Shown: positions 22,146 to 30,796, numbered from the stretch's first letter. The stretch is DNA of 64,000 nucleotides from Paraburkholderia domus (GCF_905220705.1 NZ_CAJNAT010000001.1:1054001-1118000); one strand, 5' to 3'. Numbers and translations: made by a program. The notes: generated by a model not told the origin, from the letters alone.

Positions 22146-22466
22146 ATGATCAAGGTCAGCATCCTTTATCCGTACCGGGAAAACGGCCACTTCGACGTGG
22201 ACTATTACTGCGTCACGCACATGCCGCTTGCGGCGAAGCTGTTCGGGCCGTCGCTGAAAGGCTGGTCGGTCGATGTCGGCATCAACGCCGGGCCGCCGGG
22301 AACGCCGCCGCCGTATGTCGCCGCAGGTCACTTCCTGTTCGATAGCGCGGACGACTTCTACAAGGTGTTCAAGCCGGCCTCGGAGCAGTTGGTTGCCGAC
22401 ATCCCGAATTACACGGACGGTGGCAACGGCACGATTCTGATCAGCGAAATCAAGATTTCTGTGTGA
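22146..22466 (+). CDS. EthD-family protein
   Basis: A 106-residue protein starting MIKVSILYPYRENGHFDVDYY, the typical EthD start, with HMPLAAKLFGP (about 25-35) and a ferredoxin-like alpha+beta pattern. EthD proteins form dimeric barrels like Dabb proteins. EthD itself is needed for ether-fuel degradation by a cytochrome P450 system in Rhodococcus, but most homologues have no assigned role and are called EthD-family reductases by convention. No P450 neighbour is present. It lies 77 bases after the DUF2520 gene. Confidence 0.8.
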   Translation: MIKVSILYPYRENGHFDVDYYCVTHMPLAAKLFGPSLKGWSVDVGINAGPPGTPPPYVAAGHFLFDSADDFYKVFKPASEQLVADIPNYTDGGNGTILISEIKISV

Positions 22467-22684
22467 CACCCCGTGGCCGGGTATGGCTTGGCGGCATGCG
22501 GTTTGCCGCTTGGCCTGACTCGAACATCTGGAAATTGATCCACCGCGTCCCCACTTGGGATGCGCAACGCGCCCTCCTGCGGGAACGGCGCAGGCAATCC
22601 AAATGAACCCGCCGGCGCACCGATCGGTCAGCGCCGGCCCCCGCGGCCGATCGACGGCTGCCATCCGAAGGATAAGGACACGAG

Positions 22685-23248
22685 ATGTTTGGCGATATCG
22701 CCCGTTTTCTGCTCAATACCGTCTTTACACTGTTCGGCGCCGCGTTGTTGCTGCGCGCCTGGCTGCAGGTCGTGCGCATGCCGCCGTACAACCCCGTCAC
22801 GAACGCCGTGCTGCAAGCCACCAACTGGATCGTGCTGCCCTTGCGGCACATCCTGCACAGCACCCGCAACATCGACTGGGCGAGCCTTGCCGCAGCCCTG
22901 ATTGCGGCAATCATTTATGTGGTGCTGATGGTGGTGCTCACCGGCGCCGATCCGCTCACCCTCGTGCCGACCCTGTTGATCGTTGCCGTGCTGACCGTCA
23001 TCAAGTGGGCACTGAATCTGATCATCTGGATGACGATCCTGATGGCGCTGCTGTCGTGGCTCAATCCGCGCTCGCCGGCCATGCCGATTCTGTACCAGCT
23101 GACCGCGCCGTTCCTGAATCCGCTGCGCCGCGTGGTGCCGCAACTCGGCGGTATCGACCTCTCGCCGATTCTGCTGTTCGTGATCGTGCAGGTGCTGCTG
23201 ATGGTAGTGACGCGTGCTGCCGTTCAGTTGACCTACTTCGTCATCTGA
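22685..23248 (+). CDS. YggT-family membrane protein
   Basis: A 187-residue inner-membrane protein made of two similar YggT units (about 1-90 and 95-187), each with two hydrophobic helices. The repeats show RMPPYNPVTNAVLQATNWIV and WLNPRSPAMPILYQLTAPFLNPLRRVVP, here cited by their first residues. YggT proteins are linked to cell division or osmotic tolerance in some bacteria, but the molecular role is not established. The start has AAGGA upstream (TCCGAAGGATAAGGACACGAG). The tRNA-Gly gene follows 83 bases later with its own promoter. Confidence 0.85.
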   Translation: MFGDIARFLLNTVFTLFGAALLLRAWLQVVRMPPYNPVTNAVLQATNWIVLPLRHILHSTRNIDWASLAAALIAAIIYVVLMVVLTGADPLTLVPTLLIVAVLTVIKWALNLIIWMTILMALLSWLNPRSPAMPILYQLTAPFLNPLRRVVPQLGGIDLSPILLFVIVQVLLMVVTRAAVQLTYFVI

Positions 23249-23291
23249 GCGCACGCTCCGTGCGTATTGGCGGCAAGGGCGGTGGCGCGAT

Positions 23292-23321
23292 TTGCGCTAA
23301 CTGCCCCTTCCCGAGTAGAAT
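23292..23321 (+). promoter_or_regulatory. Promoter of tRNA-Gly
   Basis: TTGCGC (23292-23297) and TAGAAT (23316-23321) are separated by 18 bases. The predicted start lies 3-5 bases before the mature tRNA. Confidence 0.55.
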
Positions 23322-23331
23322 TGTGCGCTCT

Positions 23332-23405
23332 GCGGGCGTCGTATAATGGTAATACCCTAGCTTCCCAAGCTAGAGCCGTGGGTTCGATTCCCATCGCCCG
23401 CTCCA
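23332..23405 (+). tRNA. tRNA-Gly (anticodon CCC)
   Basis: A complete 74-base cloverleaf with encoded CCA. The acceptor stem GCGGGCG pairs with CGCCCGC. The anticodon stem CTAGC/GCTAG holds the loop TTCCCAA, giving anticodon CCC (reads GGG). The T-arm is GGGTTCGATTCCC. It is a frequent kind of integration site, but no integrase or att repeat was seen downstream. Confidence 0.97.
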
Positions 23406-23580
23406 GATTCTTTTCTGTCAGCCTGGTTATCGGCCAGGCGGCTTCGCGACAGGATCTGAATCTGCCGCAGAGTCTGTTGCATTTCCCGCCAGCTACACCC
23501 CTCCCAGCCTGTCATCCGAGACGTCGGACAAAGACGCGATGAGCACGCGCGGTGCCAACACGCCTTTGCGCGAGCCGCCA

Positions 23581-24060
23581 CTAGTTCTTCGCGGCCTTCC
23601 CAACCGTCTTGACCAGTTTGAAGCTGTCTTTGTCCAAGGCGTAGTAGTACGTCCCGCTACCCTCTTCATTCCTGCTGCCGTGGACCACCAGCAGGCGGCT
23701 GTCGCGCCGGAATTCGATCGGCTCCTGCACATCCACGTCCCAGCAACACACCGTAAAAGGCAGCCACGTGACGCGGCCGGTCTTCGCATCGATCGCCACG
23801 CTGGACACGCAGGATGCCCCGCAGCCCCAGCTTGCCAGCACATAGTGCCCGGCGAAGTTCGGCTTCTGCCGGCTGGCTTCGCGGATACGCGTCGCATATT
23901 CCTTGTCGTCCGCGGATACGAGCCGTACTTTCGCCGCTTTGCCCGCAAAGGTGTCTTTCACCGCGAAATCTTCAAAGCGCGGTGCGCCGGCATCAGCGGC
24001 TTGCGCGACGCTCATCCAGCACATCGCCGACACGAAGCCCATCAATAGAAACTTTTTCAA
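23581..24060 (-). CDS. Periplasmic protein coupled to a lysozyme-like gene
   Basis: A 159-residue protein. The TTG at 24060 is preferred because it yields a clean signal peptide starting MKKFLLMGFVSAMCWMSVAQA (cleavage near 21), and it lies 3 bases after the stop of the upstream gene. The mature part has FAGHYVLASWGCGASC (about 69-84) and a second cysteine pair, CCWDVDVQEPIEF. The cysteines suggest disulfides, as expected in the periplasm. The pattern NFAGHY...WGCG..C recurs in many uncharacterised Gram-negative proteins. Given its partner, it could be an immunity protein for the lysozyme-like product, but a housekeeping role is also possible. Confidence 0.75.
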   Translation of the reverse strand: MKKFLLMGFVSAMCWMSVAQAADAGAPRFEDFAVKDTFAGKAAKVRLVSADDKEYATRIREASRQKPNFAGHYVLASWGCGASCVSSVAIDAKTGRVTWLPFTVCCWDVDVQEPIEFRRDSRLLVVHGSRNEEGSGTYYYALDKDSFKLVKTVGKAAKN

Positions 24061-24063
24061 TTC

Positions 24064-24447
24064 TCAACACCAGTGGTTTGCTTCCCATACCAGGCGCGCT
24101 GATGCAGCGGTGTGATAGCGTCCGAGAATATAGCGAATCCCGCCCTGACATTCCTCAACGGCATTACCAAACGATTTTTCGCCATTCGGATTCAATTCAT
24201 ATTGAGATCGCAACAACTGATAAAGCCCGCGTGCGGACGACTTCCCATTGCGCACGTCCACCACGCCGCTCGACTCTTGCGCCATGAGCCACAACAAATC
24301 ATTGAATTCCGTGAGTGGAACGCCTTCAATGCCGATGGCTTTGCGAAGTGCATTCTGGGAGGTAGTCGGAACCGCAGTTGGATCGATAGCGACCCAATCC
24401 GTTTTGGCGGTTTTTGCTTGACGATGATTGTGTGCGTGTTTGCCCAT
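24064..24447 (-). CDS. Lysozyme/transglycosylase-like protein without signal peptide
   Basis: A 127-residue protein with a hydrophilic His/Lys-rich N terminus and no signal peptide. Residues 30-127 resemble a small lysozyme/SLT-like fold. A candidate catalytic glutamate sits in WLMAQESSGVVDVRNGKSS (E58). ARGLYQLL follows, then GGIRYILGRYHTAASARLVWEANHW, given by flanks, matching the terminal YIxxRY...W pattern of transglycosylase-like domains. It probably binds or cleaves peptidoglycan. Lack of a Sec signal means it acts only if exported another way, for example by a type VI system. The downstream gene starts 3 bases after its stop. Confidence 0.65.
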   Translation of the reverse strand: MGKHAHNHRQAKTAKTDWVAIDPTAVPTTSQNALRKAIGIEGVPLTEFNDLLWLMAQESSGVVDVRNGKSSARGLYQLLRSQYELNPNGEKSFGNAVEECQGGIRYILGRYHTAASARLVWEANHWC

Positions 24448-24667
24448 AGTGGATTTTCGTTTTGATAATCGCTGGACGGGATGACTTGCAACGCGATTAA
24501 ATCATACGAATAGCAATCGAGGTTATGAAAATGTAATCTTGACGTCGATTTCAGGCACCCATCAAGCCGGCCACCGTCTGGACGCACCCTTTTCGGGTGT
24601 GCTACCTTACGCGCACTTGCAACGCCCGCTCCACCTTCCTGCTAAGCAGTCAGCAGAATCCAGCACG

Positions 24668-24695
24668 AGCCGCCTCCTATGAAGGCGGCTTTTTT
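24668..24695 (+). terminator. Orphan plus-strand terminator upstream of trmB
   Basis: Stem AGCCGCCT (24668-24675) with AGGCGGCT (24683-24690) is followed by six T, a strong intrinsic terminator. The nearest plus-strand gene upstream is tRNA-Gly, over 1.2 kb away. A small hairpin, GCACCCTTTTCGGGTGT (about 24584-24600), precedes it. It may end a small RNA or a leader transcript. The rest of 24448-24843 holds only a possible minus-strand promoter for the lysozyme-like gene (TTTCAT, 18 bases, TATGAT) and a short CGCAAA tandem repeat near 24760-24786. Confidence 0.7.
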
Positions 24696-24843
24696 GTAGT
24701 GGCAGCGGCAACGCATAGCAATTCGCGCGAACCGCGCCTGCGAACCGCAGCCCGTGCCGCGCAAGCGCAAACGCAAACGCAAACGGCGCCTCGCAACGCG
24801 CCATGCAAGCCGCCTGGCCCTCACCCTTGTAGCAGTATCGACA

Positions 24844-25632
24844 ATGATCCACGATCCAAACGACGCCGGCCTGCCGGACGAACTCTCGCCGGCTTCCACC
24901 GAAACCGACGGCCAACCGGCCAATGCCGGCACCGACGCCCCGCAAGAAGAAGCCTTGCATCGACGCCGCATTCGCAGCTTTGTCACGCGCGCGGGTCGCG
25001 TGTCGACCGGCCAGCGCCGCGCGATGGACGAACTCGGTCCGCGTTTCGTCGTGCCCTTCACTCCGCAACAACCCGACTGGAATAGCGTGTTTGGCCGCGC
25101 CGCGCCGCGTGTGCTGGAAATCGGCTTCGGGATGGGCGCGACCACCGCTGAGATCGCCTCGCACCGTCCCGACGACGACTTCCTCGGCGTCGAGGTGCAC
25201 GAACCAGGCGTCGGCGCGCTGCTGAAGCTGATGGGCGAGCAGACGCTGTCGAACATTCGCATCATTCAGCACGACGCGGTCGAAGTCCTCGAACAGATGA
25301 TCGCGCCAGACAGCCTCGACGGCGTTCATATCTTCTTTCCAGACCCCTGGCACAAGGCGCGCCACCACAAGCGCCGTCTGATCCAGCCGAAGTTCGTCGC
25401 GTTGCTGGTTTCGCGTCTGAAACCGGGTGCGTATCTGCATTGCGCGACCGACTGGCAGAACTACGCCGAGCAGATGCTCGAAGTGCTAGGCGCCGATCCC
25501 GCGCTGGAAAATACCGCCGACGGCTACGCGCCGCGCCCCGAATATCGTCCGGTGACGAAGTTCGAGCGCCGTGGGCTACGGCTCGGGCATGGCGTGTGGG
25601 ATCTGGTGTTCAGGAAGCGCGCCGCGGCATAA
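24844..25632 (+). CDS. trmB: tRNA (guanine-N7-)-methyltransferase
   Basis: This enzyme methylates G46 in the variable loop of tRNAs with S-adenosylmethionine. The 262-residue protein shows the SAM-binding [16 protein letters not shown] (about 91-106), the [15 protein letters not shown] strand, and the TrmB signature [18 protein letters not shown] (about 161-178), which holds the substrate Asp and Arg. The N-terminal 45 residues are a variable acidic segment. The frame extends upstream through a Lys/Arg-rich stretch to 24754. The ATG at 24844 gives the usual form. Confidence 0.95.
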   Translation: MIHDPNDAGLPDELSPASTETDGQPANAGTDAPQEEALHRRRIRSFVTRAGRVSTGQRRAMDELGPRFVVPFTPQQPDWNSVFGRAAPRVLEIGFGMGATTAEIASHRPDDDFLGVEVHEPGVGALLKLMGEQTLSNIRIIQHDAVEVLEQMIAPDSLDGVHIFFPDPWHKARHHKRRLIQPKFVALLVSRLKPGAYLHCATDWQNYAEQMLEVLGADPALENTADGYAPRPEYRPVTKFERRGLRLGHGVWDLVFRKRAAA

Positions 25633-25661
25633 ACCTGCGGCTACGACTCGCTCGCCATAAG

Positions 25662-25690
25662 AAAAAGGTCCGCAAACGCGGACCTTTTTT
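25662..25690. terminator. Bidirectional terminator between trmB and uppP
   Basis: Perfect 12-base stem AAAAAGGTCCGC (25662-25673) with GCGGACCTTTTT (25678-25689), flanked by A and T runs on either side, between convergent genes. Confidence 0.88.
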
Positions 25691-25714
25691 CATGATTCGA
25701 ACGCAAGCGGAGAC

Positions 25715-26551
25715 TCAGTCCGCCCAACTCAATGCGCCGCTATAGCCCACCAGAAGGATCAGCAGACCGAAGCCGATCCGGTACCACGCGAATACCGTGA
25801 AATCGTGCGCGGAGATATAGCGCAGCAGCCAGCGCACGCAAGCGAAGGCGCTGATAAAGGCTGCCACGAAGCCGAGCGCGAAACTGCCAAGCGCGTCGAC
25901 AGACAGCAGATGCCAGTCTTTATACAGCTCGTAAGCCGTTGCGCCGAAGATGATCGGAATCGCAAGAAAAAAAGAAAACTCCGTAGCGACGCGCCGTTCG
26001 AGGCCAAACAGCATCCCGCCGATGATCGTCGAACCCGAGCGCGACATGCCCGGAACCAGTGCGAAACATTGAGCGAGGCCGACTTTCAAGGCATCCAGCG
26101 GGCTCAAATCGTCGACGTTCTGAACACGTGCCACCGCGCCGCCTCGCGCGCGCTGACGCGCTTCCGCCCACAGGATCACCACCCCGCCCGCCACCAGCGC
26201 GAATGCGACGGGCACCGGCGAAAACAGCGCCGCCTTGATGGCCTTCTCGAACAGCAAGCCAAGCACGACCGCAGGAATCGTCGCGATGATCACGTTCAGC
26301 GCAAAGCGCCTTGCGTCAGGCCGGCTGGGCAAGCCGACCACCACGGTGCCGATGCGACGGCGAAACTCCCAGCACACGGCCAGAATCGCGCCGAGCTGGA
26401 TCACGACATCGAAGGTTTTCGCGTGGTCGTCCGTGAAATTGAGCAGACTGCCCGCGACGATCAAATGCCCAGTGCTCGACACCGGCAAAAATTCCGTCAA
26501 CCCTTCGACGACGCCCAGAATCAGCGCCTTGCAAGCCATTAGCCAGTCCAT
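25715..26551 (-). CDS. uppP: Undecaprenyl-diphosphate phosphatase
   Basis: An integral membrane enzyme that dephosphorylates undecaprenyl diphosphate so the lipid carrier can be reused in peptidoglycan and polysaccharide synthesis. Overexpression gives bacitracin resistance, hence the older name bacA. The 278-residue protein carries the catalytic [15 protein letters not shown] (about 16-30) and the second conserved block [16 protein letters not shown] (about 165-180), with multiple hydrophobic helices. It is a single gene with a strong terminator shared with trmB. Confidence 0.97.
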   Translation of the reverse strand: MDWLMACKALILGVVEGLTEFLPVSSTGHLIVAGSLLNFTDDHAKTFDVVIQLGAILAVCWEFRRRIGTVVVGLPSRPDARRFALNVIIATIPAVVLGLLFEKAIKAALFSPVPVAFALVAGGVVILWAEARQRARGGAVARVQNVDDLSPLDALKVGLAQCFALVPGMSRSGSTIIGGMLFGLERRVATEFSFFLAIPIIFGATAYELYKDWHLLSVDALGSFALGFVAAFISAFACVRWLLRYISAHDFTVFAWYRIGFGLLILLVGYSGALSWAD

Positions 26552-26632
26552 CCGTGACCCTCATCGCTGTAGATAGTCGAAACGAACAGGGTCTGCACGG
26601 TGCGCGCGCGGCCCTGCCGGCCGCGCGCAGCG

Positions 26633-27226
26633 TCATTTCTCGACGATTTGCACGCGTATGCCGTTTGTAAGGATTGTGATTGTACCGGGTTCGTAATTCA
26701 CCCCGGCAAATTGGAGTTGTTCGGGCTTGAAGGTGTAGATCGGATAGTTGGTCAGCAACTGGGTGGCGAGTACGGCCGCGGCGGCGTTGATCTGCTGCGT
26801 GTAGGCCTGCGCCTGTCCGCTCACGCTGACGTTGTCGACGTTCGGCGACTTCAGCACGACCGACTTGCTGGCGGCGTCGTAGGCCAGTTCGCTCGACAGC
26901 GTGAATACGCCGTCGACCGGTTGCGGCATGAACGGGCTCACGAGCCGCGCATTCAGCTTCACAGAGACGCGATTCGCGTCCGGCAGCAAGCCGACCACCG
27001 GATCGGTCAGCGCGACATCGAACACTTGTGAAACCGTGCGCTGATACGGGAACTTGCGCTGCACCGCGTCCTGCACCTGCTGCTGCGAGAACGTGTAATG
27101 CGAGGGAATGAACGGAAACGTCGGCGTCGCGCAGGCCGCCAGCGACACCGTGATACCAAACGCGGTGCAGCCTGTCAGCGCTGCAAGCAGGAAGCGGCGC
27201 CGGGTCGGCGCAGCGGGTCGAGTCAT
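26633..27226 (-). CDS. DUF1439-type lipoprotein
   Basis: A 197-residue exported protein. Its N terminus combines an RRRF stretch (about 9-12) with a hydrophobic segment and lipobox SLAAC (C32), so it should be acylated and sorted to the envelope. The mature part resembles DUF1439/YceB-like lipoproteins: FSQQQVQDAVQRKFPY, followed by amphipathic beta strands and a C-terminal EPGTITILTNGIRVQIVEK, noted by its ends. Such proteins have a lipid-binding-like fold but no settled function. Start 27226 is supported by GGAG 8 bases upstream; the longer frame is arginine-rich and spurious. Confidence 0.78.
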   Translation of the reverse strand: MTRPAAPTRRRFLLAALTGCTAFGITVSLAACATPTFPFIPSHYTFSQQQVQDAVQRKFPYQRTVSQVFDVALTDPVVGLLPDANRVSVKLNARLVSPFMPQPVDGVFTLSSELAYDAASKSVVLKSPNVDNVSVSGQAQAYTQQINAAAAVLATQLLTNYPIYTFKPEQLQFAGVNYEPGTITILTNGIRVQIVEK

Positions 27227-27317
27227 GCGAAATCTCCTGTGGAAGCCTTCTCGAGCATGCGGTTGCGTTGGACTGTTCTTGCCTGAGTGGATGATGTAGC
27301 GGAGGCGCTCACACGCG

Positions 27318-27647
27318 TTATTGACGCACCACCGCTTGCGGTTGAGTCTGTGTCTCGAGCTGGGTGAGCCACGCGAGCGCTTCGCCTCGGCTCGTACCGC
27401 ACATGTCCATCTGCGGTTGCAGGCCGGAACAACACGCCGGCCGCTCCGGCTGACCGAAGATCGCGCAGCGCAGATCGTCGCCAAGTTGCACGCAGCGCAC
27501 GCCCGCCGGCTTGCCATCCGGCATGCCGGGGATCGGGCTCGAAATCGACGGCGCGATACAGCATGCGCCGCAATCGGGGCGGCACGCATGACCGGCCACA
27601 TTGAACGGGGACTCGCGCTTCACAACGTTGTTCGACACATCACTCAC
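27318..27647 (-). CDS. YkgJ-family cysteine-cluster protein
   Basis: A protein of about 109 residues with the zinc/iron-chelating CxxCxxCC pattern CRPDCGACC near its N terminus. Three further cysteine positions ([20 protein letters not shown]) follow, typical of the YkgJ/UPF0153 cysteine-cluster family. The metal and role are not established. The frame opens at an ATG at 27698 without a ribosome-binding site. The GTG at 27647 has AGGAAAA about 10 bases upstream and is preferred; the start is uncertain by up to 17 residues. Confidence 0.72.
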   Translation of the reverse strand: MSDVSNNVVKRESPFNVAGHACRPDCGACCIAPSISSPIPGMPDGKPAGVRCVQLGDDLRCAIFGQPERPACCSGLQPQMDMCGTSRGEALAWLTQLETQTQPQAVVRQ

Positions 27648-27868
27648 GACATTTTTTTCCTGAACTCGAAAACAGGCAACGCAACGCCAGACCCGCATTG
27701 TGCCATCGCATCCCGTGCGACCTTTTTACACAATCCGGCTGCGTGTCACTCACGTAAACTTGACGAATACGAAAGGCCACGCTCAAGAGGCGTCTGCGCT
27801 GTTCGATCCGGTCTCAAGAATCCGCCGGCTCGTGCCTCTTCATGGTGGCTGTCAAACCCGAGCGCCCC

Positions 27869-29254
27869 ATGACCACCGCCAACACGCTATTCCGCCCCGA
27901 CCTGCTCGCCAAATACAACGCGAACGGTCCACGGTATACGTCCTATCCGACCGCCTTGCAGTTCCGCGATGCGTTCGATCCCGCCGACTATCTGCGCGCC
28001 GCCGCCGATCCAGGCGCTTCTTCCACCGATCTCTCGCTGTACTTCCATATCCCCTTTTGCGACACCGTGTGCTTCTACTGCGGTTGCAACAAGGTCGCGA
28101 CGAAAAACCGCGCGCACGCGCGTCCCTACGTCGAGCAGCTGAAGCGCGAAATGGCTTTGCAGGCAGCGTGTTTCGACACGCGGCGCCCCGTGTCGCAATT
28201 GCATTGGGGTGGCGGCACGCCAACGTTCCTGTCGCACGATGAAATGGCGGAACTGATGGCAACGGCGCGCGAGCACTTCACATTGATGCCCGATACCGAA
28301 GGCGAATATTCCATCGAAGTCGATCCCCGCGAAGCGTCGCCCGAGACTATTGCGCATCTGCGCACGCTCGGCTTCAACCGGCTCAGTCTCGGTGTGCAGG
28401 ATTTCGATCCGGTCGTGCAGCAGGCGATCAATCGCGTTCAGCCGCTCGAAATGACCGCGTCGGTGATGCGAGCCGCGCGTGACTCGGGATTCCACTCGAT
28501 CGGCGTCGATCTGATTTACGGGCTTCCCCATCAAACGGTCGACAGTTTCAGCCGCACGCTCGACACGATGATCGAACTCGCTCCGGATCGCCTTTCGGTG
28601 TTCGCGTATGCGCATATGCCACAGCTCTTCAAGATGCAACGGCAGATGGACGCGGCCACGCTGCCCTCTCCCGCTGCGCGGCTCGCGATCCTGCAACGGG
28701 TAGTCGAGCGGCTTATGGGCGCGGGCTATGTCTACATCGGCATGGATCACTTCGCGCTGCCCACCGACGAACTCGCGCGCGCGCAAGCACAGCGCACGTT
28801 GCATCGGAATTTCCAGGGGTACAGCACGCGGGCGGAATGCGATCTGATCGGCTTCGGTGCGTCGTCGATCGGCAACGTCGGTGACGTGTATGCGCAGAAC
28901 ATCAAGGACCTGCCCGGCTATGCCGCGGCGATCAATGCGGGCAAGCTCGCGATCACGCGCGGCGTGCGCCTCACCGCGGACGACCGTCTGCGTCGCGATG
29001 TGATCACGCAATTGATGTGCAATCTGGAACTGCGCTTCGATGAATTCGAAGCCGCATACGGTATCCGCTTCGCCGATTCGTTCGAGCCGGAACTGGAGCG
29101 CTTGCGCGGCTTCGAGCTGGACGGACTGGTATCGGTAAGCAGCAGCAAGCTCGAAGTGCAGATGGCTGGGCGCATGCTCGTGCGTAACATCGCCATGGTG
29201 TTTGACCGCTATCTCGGCCAGCAGACGCTCGAACGTTTTTCACGCACGGTTTGA
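27869..29254 (+). CDS. hemN: Oxygen-independent coproporphyrinogen III oxidase
   Basis: This radical SAM enzyme oxidatively decarboxylates coproporphyrinogen III to protoporphyrinogen IX without oxygen. The [4Fe-4S] motif is YFHIPFCDTVCFYCGCNK (C64, C68, C71 counted from 27869), and GGGTPTFLS follows. The N-terminal KYNANGPRYTSYPTAL and the C-terminal winged region (TQLMCNLELRF) identify true HemN rather than HemW. The length is 461 residues. An in-frame ATG nine codons upstream (27842) is possible, but alignment with E. coli HemN favours 27869. Together with hemL, two heme-pathway genes lie in the window, though far apart. Confidence 0.95.
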   Translation: MTTANTLFRPDLLAKYNANGPRYTSYPTALQFRDAFDPADYLRAAADPGASSTDLSLYFHIPFCDTVCFYCGCNKVATKNRAHARPYVEQLKREMALQAACFDTRRPVSQLHWGGGTPTFLSHDEMAELMATAREHFTLMPDTEGEYSIEVDPREASPETIAHLRTLGFNRLSLGVQDFDPVVQQAINRVQPLEMTASVMRAARDSGFHSIGVDLIYGLPHQTVDSFSRTLDTMIELAPDRLSVFAYAHMPQLFKMQRQMDAATLPSPAARLAILQRVVERLMGAGYVYIGMDHFALPTDELARAQAQRTLHRNFQGYSTRAECDLIGFGASSIGNVGDVYAQNIKDLPGYAAAINAGKLAITRGVRLTADDRLRRDVITQLMCNLELRFDEFEAAYGIRFADSFEPELERLRGFELDGLVSVSSSKLEVQMAGRMLVRNIAMVFDRYLGQQTLERFSRTV

Positions 29255-29283
29255 TGACTGAGCATGCGAAGAAGGCAACCGGC

Positions 29284-29312
29284 TTGCCCGTCGTCGAATT
29301 TTCCGCCATAAT
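29284..29312 (+). promoter_or_regulatory. Promoter of tRNA-Leu
   Basis: TTGCCC (29284-29289) and CATAAT (29307-29312) have ideal 17-base spacing. The predicted start near 29319 gives a 5' leader of about 40 bases. Confidence 0.55.
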
Positions 29313-29360
29313 CTGCGTCTTCGCCGCGCGCCGTAACCTGACGCGTGCGCTTGAAGACCT

Positions 29361-29445
29361 GCCCAGGTGGTGAAATTGGTAGACGCAGGGGACTCAAAAT
29401 CCCCCGCCGCAAGGCGTGCCGGTTCGATTCCGGCCCTGGGCACCA
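29361..29445 (+). tRNA. tRNA-Leu (anticodon CAA)
   Basis: An 85-base class II tRNA with encoded CCA. The acceptor stem GCCCAGG pairs with CCTGGGC. The anticodon stem GGGGA/TCCCC holds the loop CTCAAAA, giving anticodon CAA (reads UUG). A long variable arm (GCCGCAAGGCGT) and the T-arm CGGTTCGATTCCG follow. Decayed gene fragments lie immediately downstream. Confidence 0.97.
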
Positions 29446-29478
29446 AAGAATATTCCGGCAAGTTCCGGAGAAGTACCG

Positions 29479-29513
29479 AAACCCGCGACAGCACAAGGCT
29501 TCGCGGGTTTTTT
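29479..29513 (+). terminator. Intrinsic terminator after tRNA-Leu
   Basis: AAACCCGCGA (29479-29488) pairs perfectly with TCGCGGGTTT (29501-29510), followed by further T. Confidence 0.85.
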
Positions 29514-29559
29514 CTTTCCTCGGTTGCGTGGCTCGTTCCGTGGGCAGCTGGCGATCTCA

Positions 29560-29964
29560 CGCCCCGACTTGCCACGATCAGGTCCACGTCGACCCGATCG
29601 ATCTCGCTGGTCTCATGCCGGGTGACAATCCAGACTTCTAGCGACGGGTAGTCTGACCGCAGCTTTGGTAGCGCGGGCGCTAGCACGCCGTGAGCGAAGG
29701 ATCACGGGCTGTATACGATCACCGAGTCAGGGTTTGCGTACGGATCGATCCGGTTCCGCACATCTGATAGCAAACTCAACATCTGCTCTACGGTTTTGCC
29801 GAACAGTTCCCCCGCATCAGTCGACACCCCTCTCCACGACCCACGCGTCGGAACAACTGCTGCCCAGCCCAGTTCTCGAGCTGCTGTATCTGATGGCTGA
29901 CCGCCGACTGGGTGACGCAAAGCTCTTGTGCCGCGCGGGAAAAACTCGAGAGTCGCGCGGCCGA
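29560..29964 (-). pseudogene. Fragment of a LysR-family (GcvA-like) regulator
   Basis: Three minus-strand frames together spell a LysR regulator. FSRAAQELCVTQSAVSHQI and LFRRVGRG form the helix-turn-helix end (about 29840-29950). DVRNRIDPYANPDSVIVYS is the linker to the effector domain. LAPALPKLRSDYPSLEVWIVTR with IDRVDVDLIV (29561-29686) is the start of the effector-binding domain. Frames change twice, about 20 N-terminal residues are lost at a junction near 29960, and the last two-thirds of the effector domain are gone. It cannot make a functional regulator. Confidence 0.75.
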
Positions 29965-30300
29965 CGGCGGCATGGCGCGCCGGCGTGCCGCTGAGGCCAA
30001 ACGCTCGTTCGAGGTCAGGCTCTCGAATGTCAAGGAGGGCGGCATTCTGTGGTTCGACGGTATGGGCGTACCGTACCCAAGGACGCGCCACACCTGGAAG
30101 CGGCGATGCAGTGGATCAATTACATCGAAGATCCGAAGGTGAATGCGGAGATTACGAACGAGGTGTTCTATCCGACAGCCAACCGTGCGGCCCGCCAGTA
30201 CGTCACACCGGCCATGATTCAGGACGCAACGGTGTATCCGTCTGATGAAGTCCTGAACCGCATGACGCTCGCCAAACCCCTGTCGGCTGACATTGTGATC
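29965..30300 (+). pseudogene. Fragment of a PotF-like polyamine-binding protein
   Basis: Plus-strand sequence encodes the C-terminal third of a putrescine/spermidine ABC-transporter binding protein: ARRRAAEAKRSFEV, KEGGILWFDGMGVP, then PKDAPHLEAAMQWINYIEDP and PTANRAARQYV through YPSDEVL. The frame changes at 30068-30077, where GTACC is exactly duplicated (GTACCGTACC). Joining across that 5-base duplication restores VPKDAPH. The first two-thirds of the gene are missing, and the match stops near 30295. Its left end abuts the LysR fragment. Confidence 0.78.
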
Positions 30301-30309
30301 GTTCGAGCG

Positions 30310-30796
30310 CCAGGACTTCCACGCGATCAGCAGCGTTGGTGTTGAAACGAAGATCATGAATCAGTAGTTCAACAGGTTTGCCGATTAACTCATCGGATCT
30401 GTACCCAAACAACTCCGCGGCTTGTGGACTGAGCGTCACTATCATGCCGCGCTCGTTCAGAATCAGGATCGCAACCAGCAGTGATGTCAGAATTTCGCGA
30501 AGATAATTTTCGCCATTTTCACGCCCATGGGCATCCATCGGAGCGCGCTCGGAGGGCGCTACTGGTCGGGGCAGATCGACGGAAATATCGGGAAGTTCGA
30601 CTCCGTCAACCTGCGCAGACGTGTTTGGCCGCACCGCCGCGGCATCACTGACGACGCGCGCGACGTAACGCGTAAAGCGATCCTGAAGTTCGACGCGCCC
30701 ATTTGCCAGCGGCGCCAGCTGGCGACTTTTTCGCAAAGTTAGCAGCAGAATGATCGTCGTTTCTGAAGCAACGATAGTCGGCAAGATCAAGCTCAT
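30310..30796 (-). pseudogene. Truncated PAS-domain sensor protein
   Basis: A minus-strand frame from 30796 begins with a hydrophobic segment and a variable linker. It then enters a PAS domain: REILTSLLVAILILNERGMIV, written by its ends, then AAELFGYRSDELIGKPVELLIHD. PAS similarity stops near 30310, where the sequence runs into the PotF fragment. The remaining open frame to 30203 is unrelated. No kinase or cyclase domain follows. It is probably the broken N-terminal part of a histidine kinase or other PAS sensor. A short expressed protein cannot be excluded. Confidence 0.6.

Noticed and set aside
23357..23581. Open frame containing a GNRTHGSSLGS-type end overlapping tRNA-Gly
   Set aside because: This peptide is the classic translation of a reversed tRNA gene and its flank, not a protein.
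24757..24790. CGCAAA tandem repeat as a phase-variable tract in trmB
   Set aside because: Only about three copies, upstream of the preferred trmB start, so slippage would not alter the protein.
29209..29496. Open frame containing a GPESNRHALRRGILSPLRLPIS-like stretch across tRNA-Leu
   Set aside because: It is the antisense translation of the tRNA-Leu sequence; no coding signal supports it.
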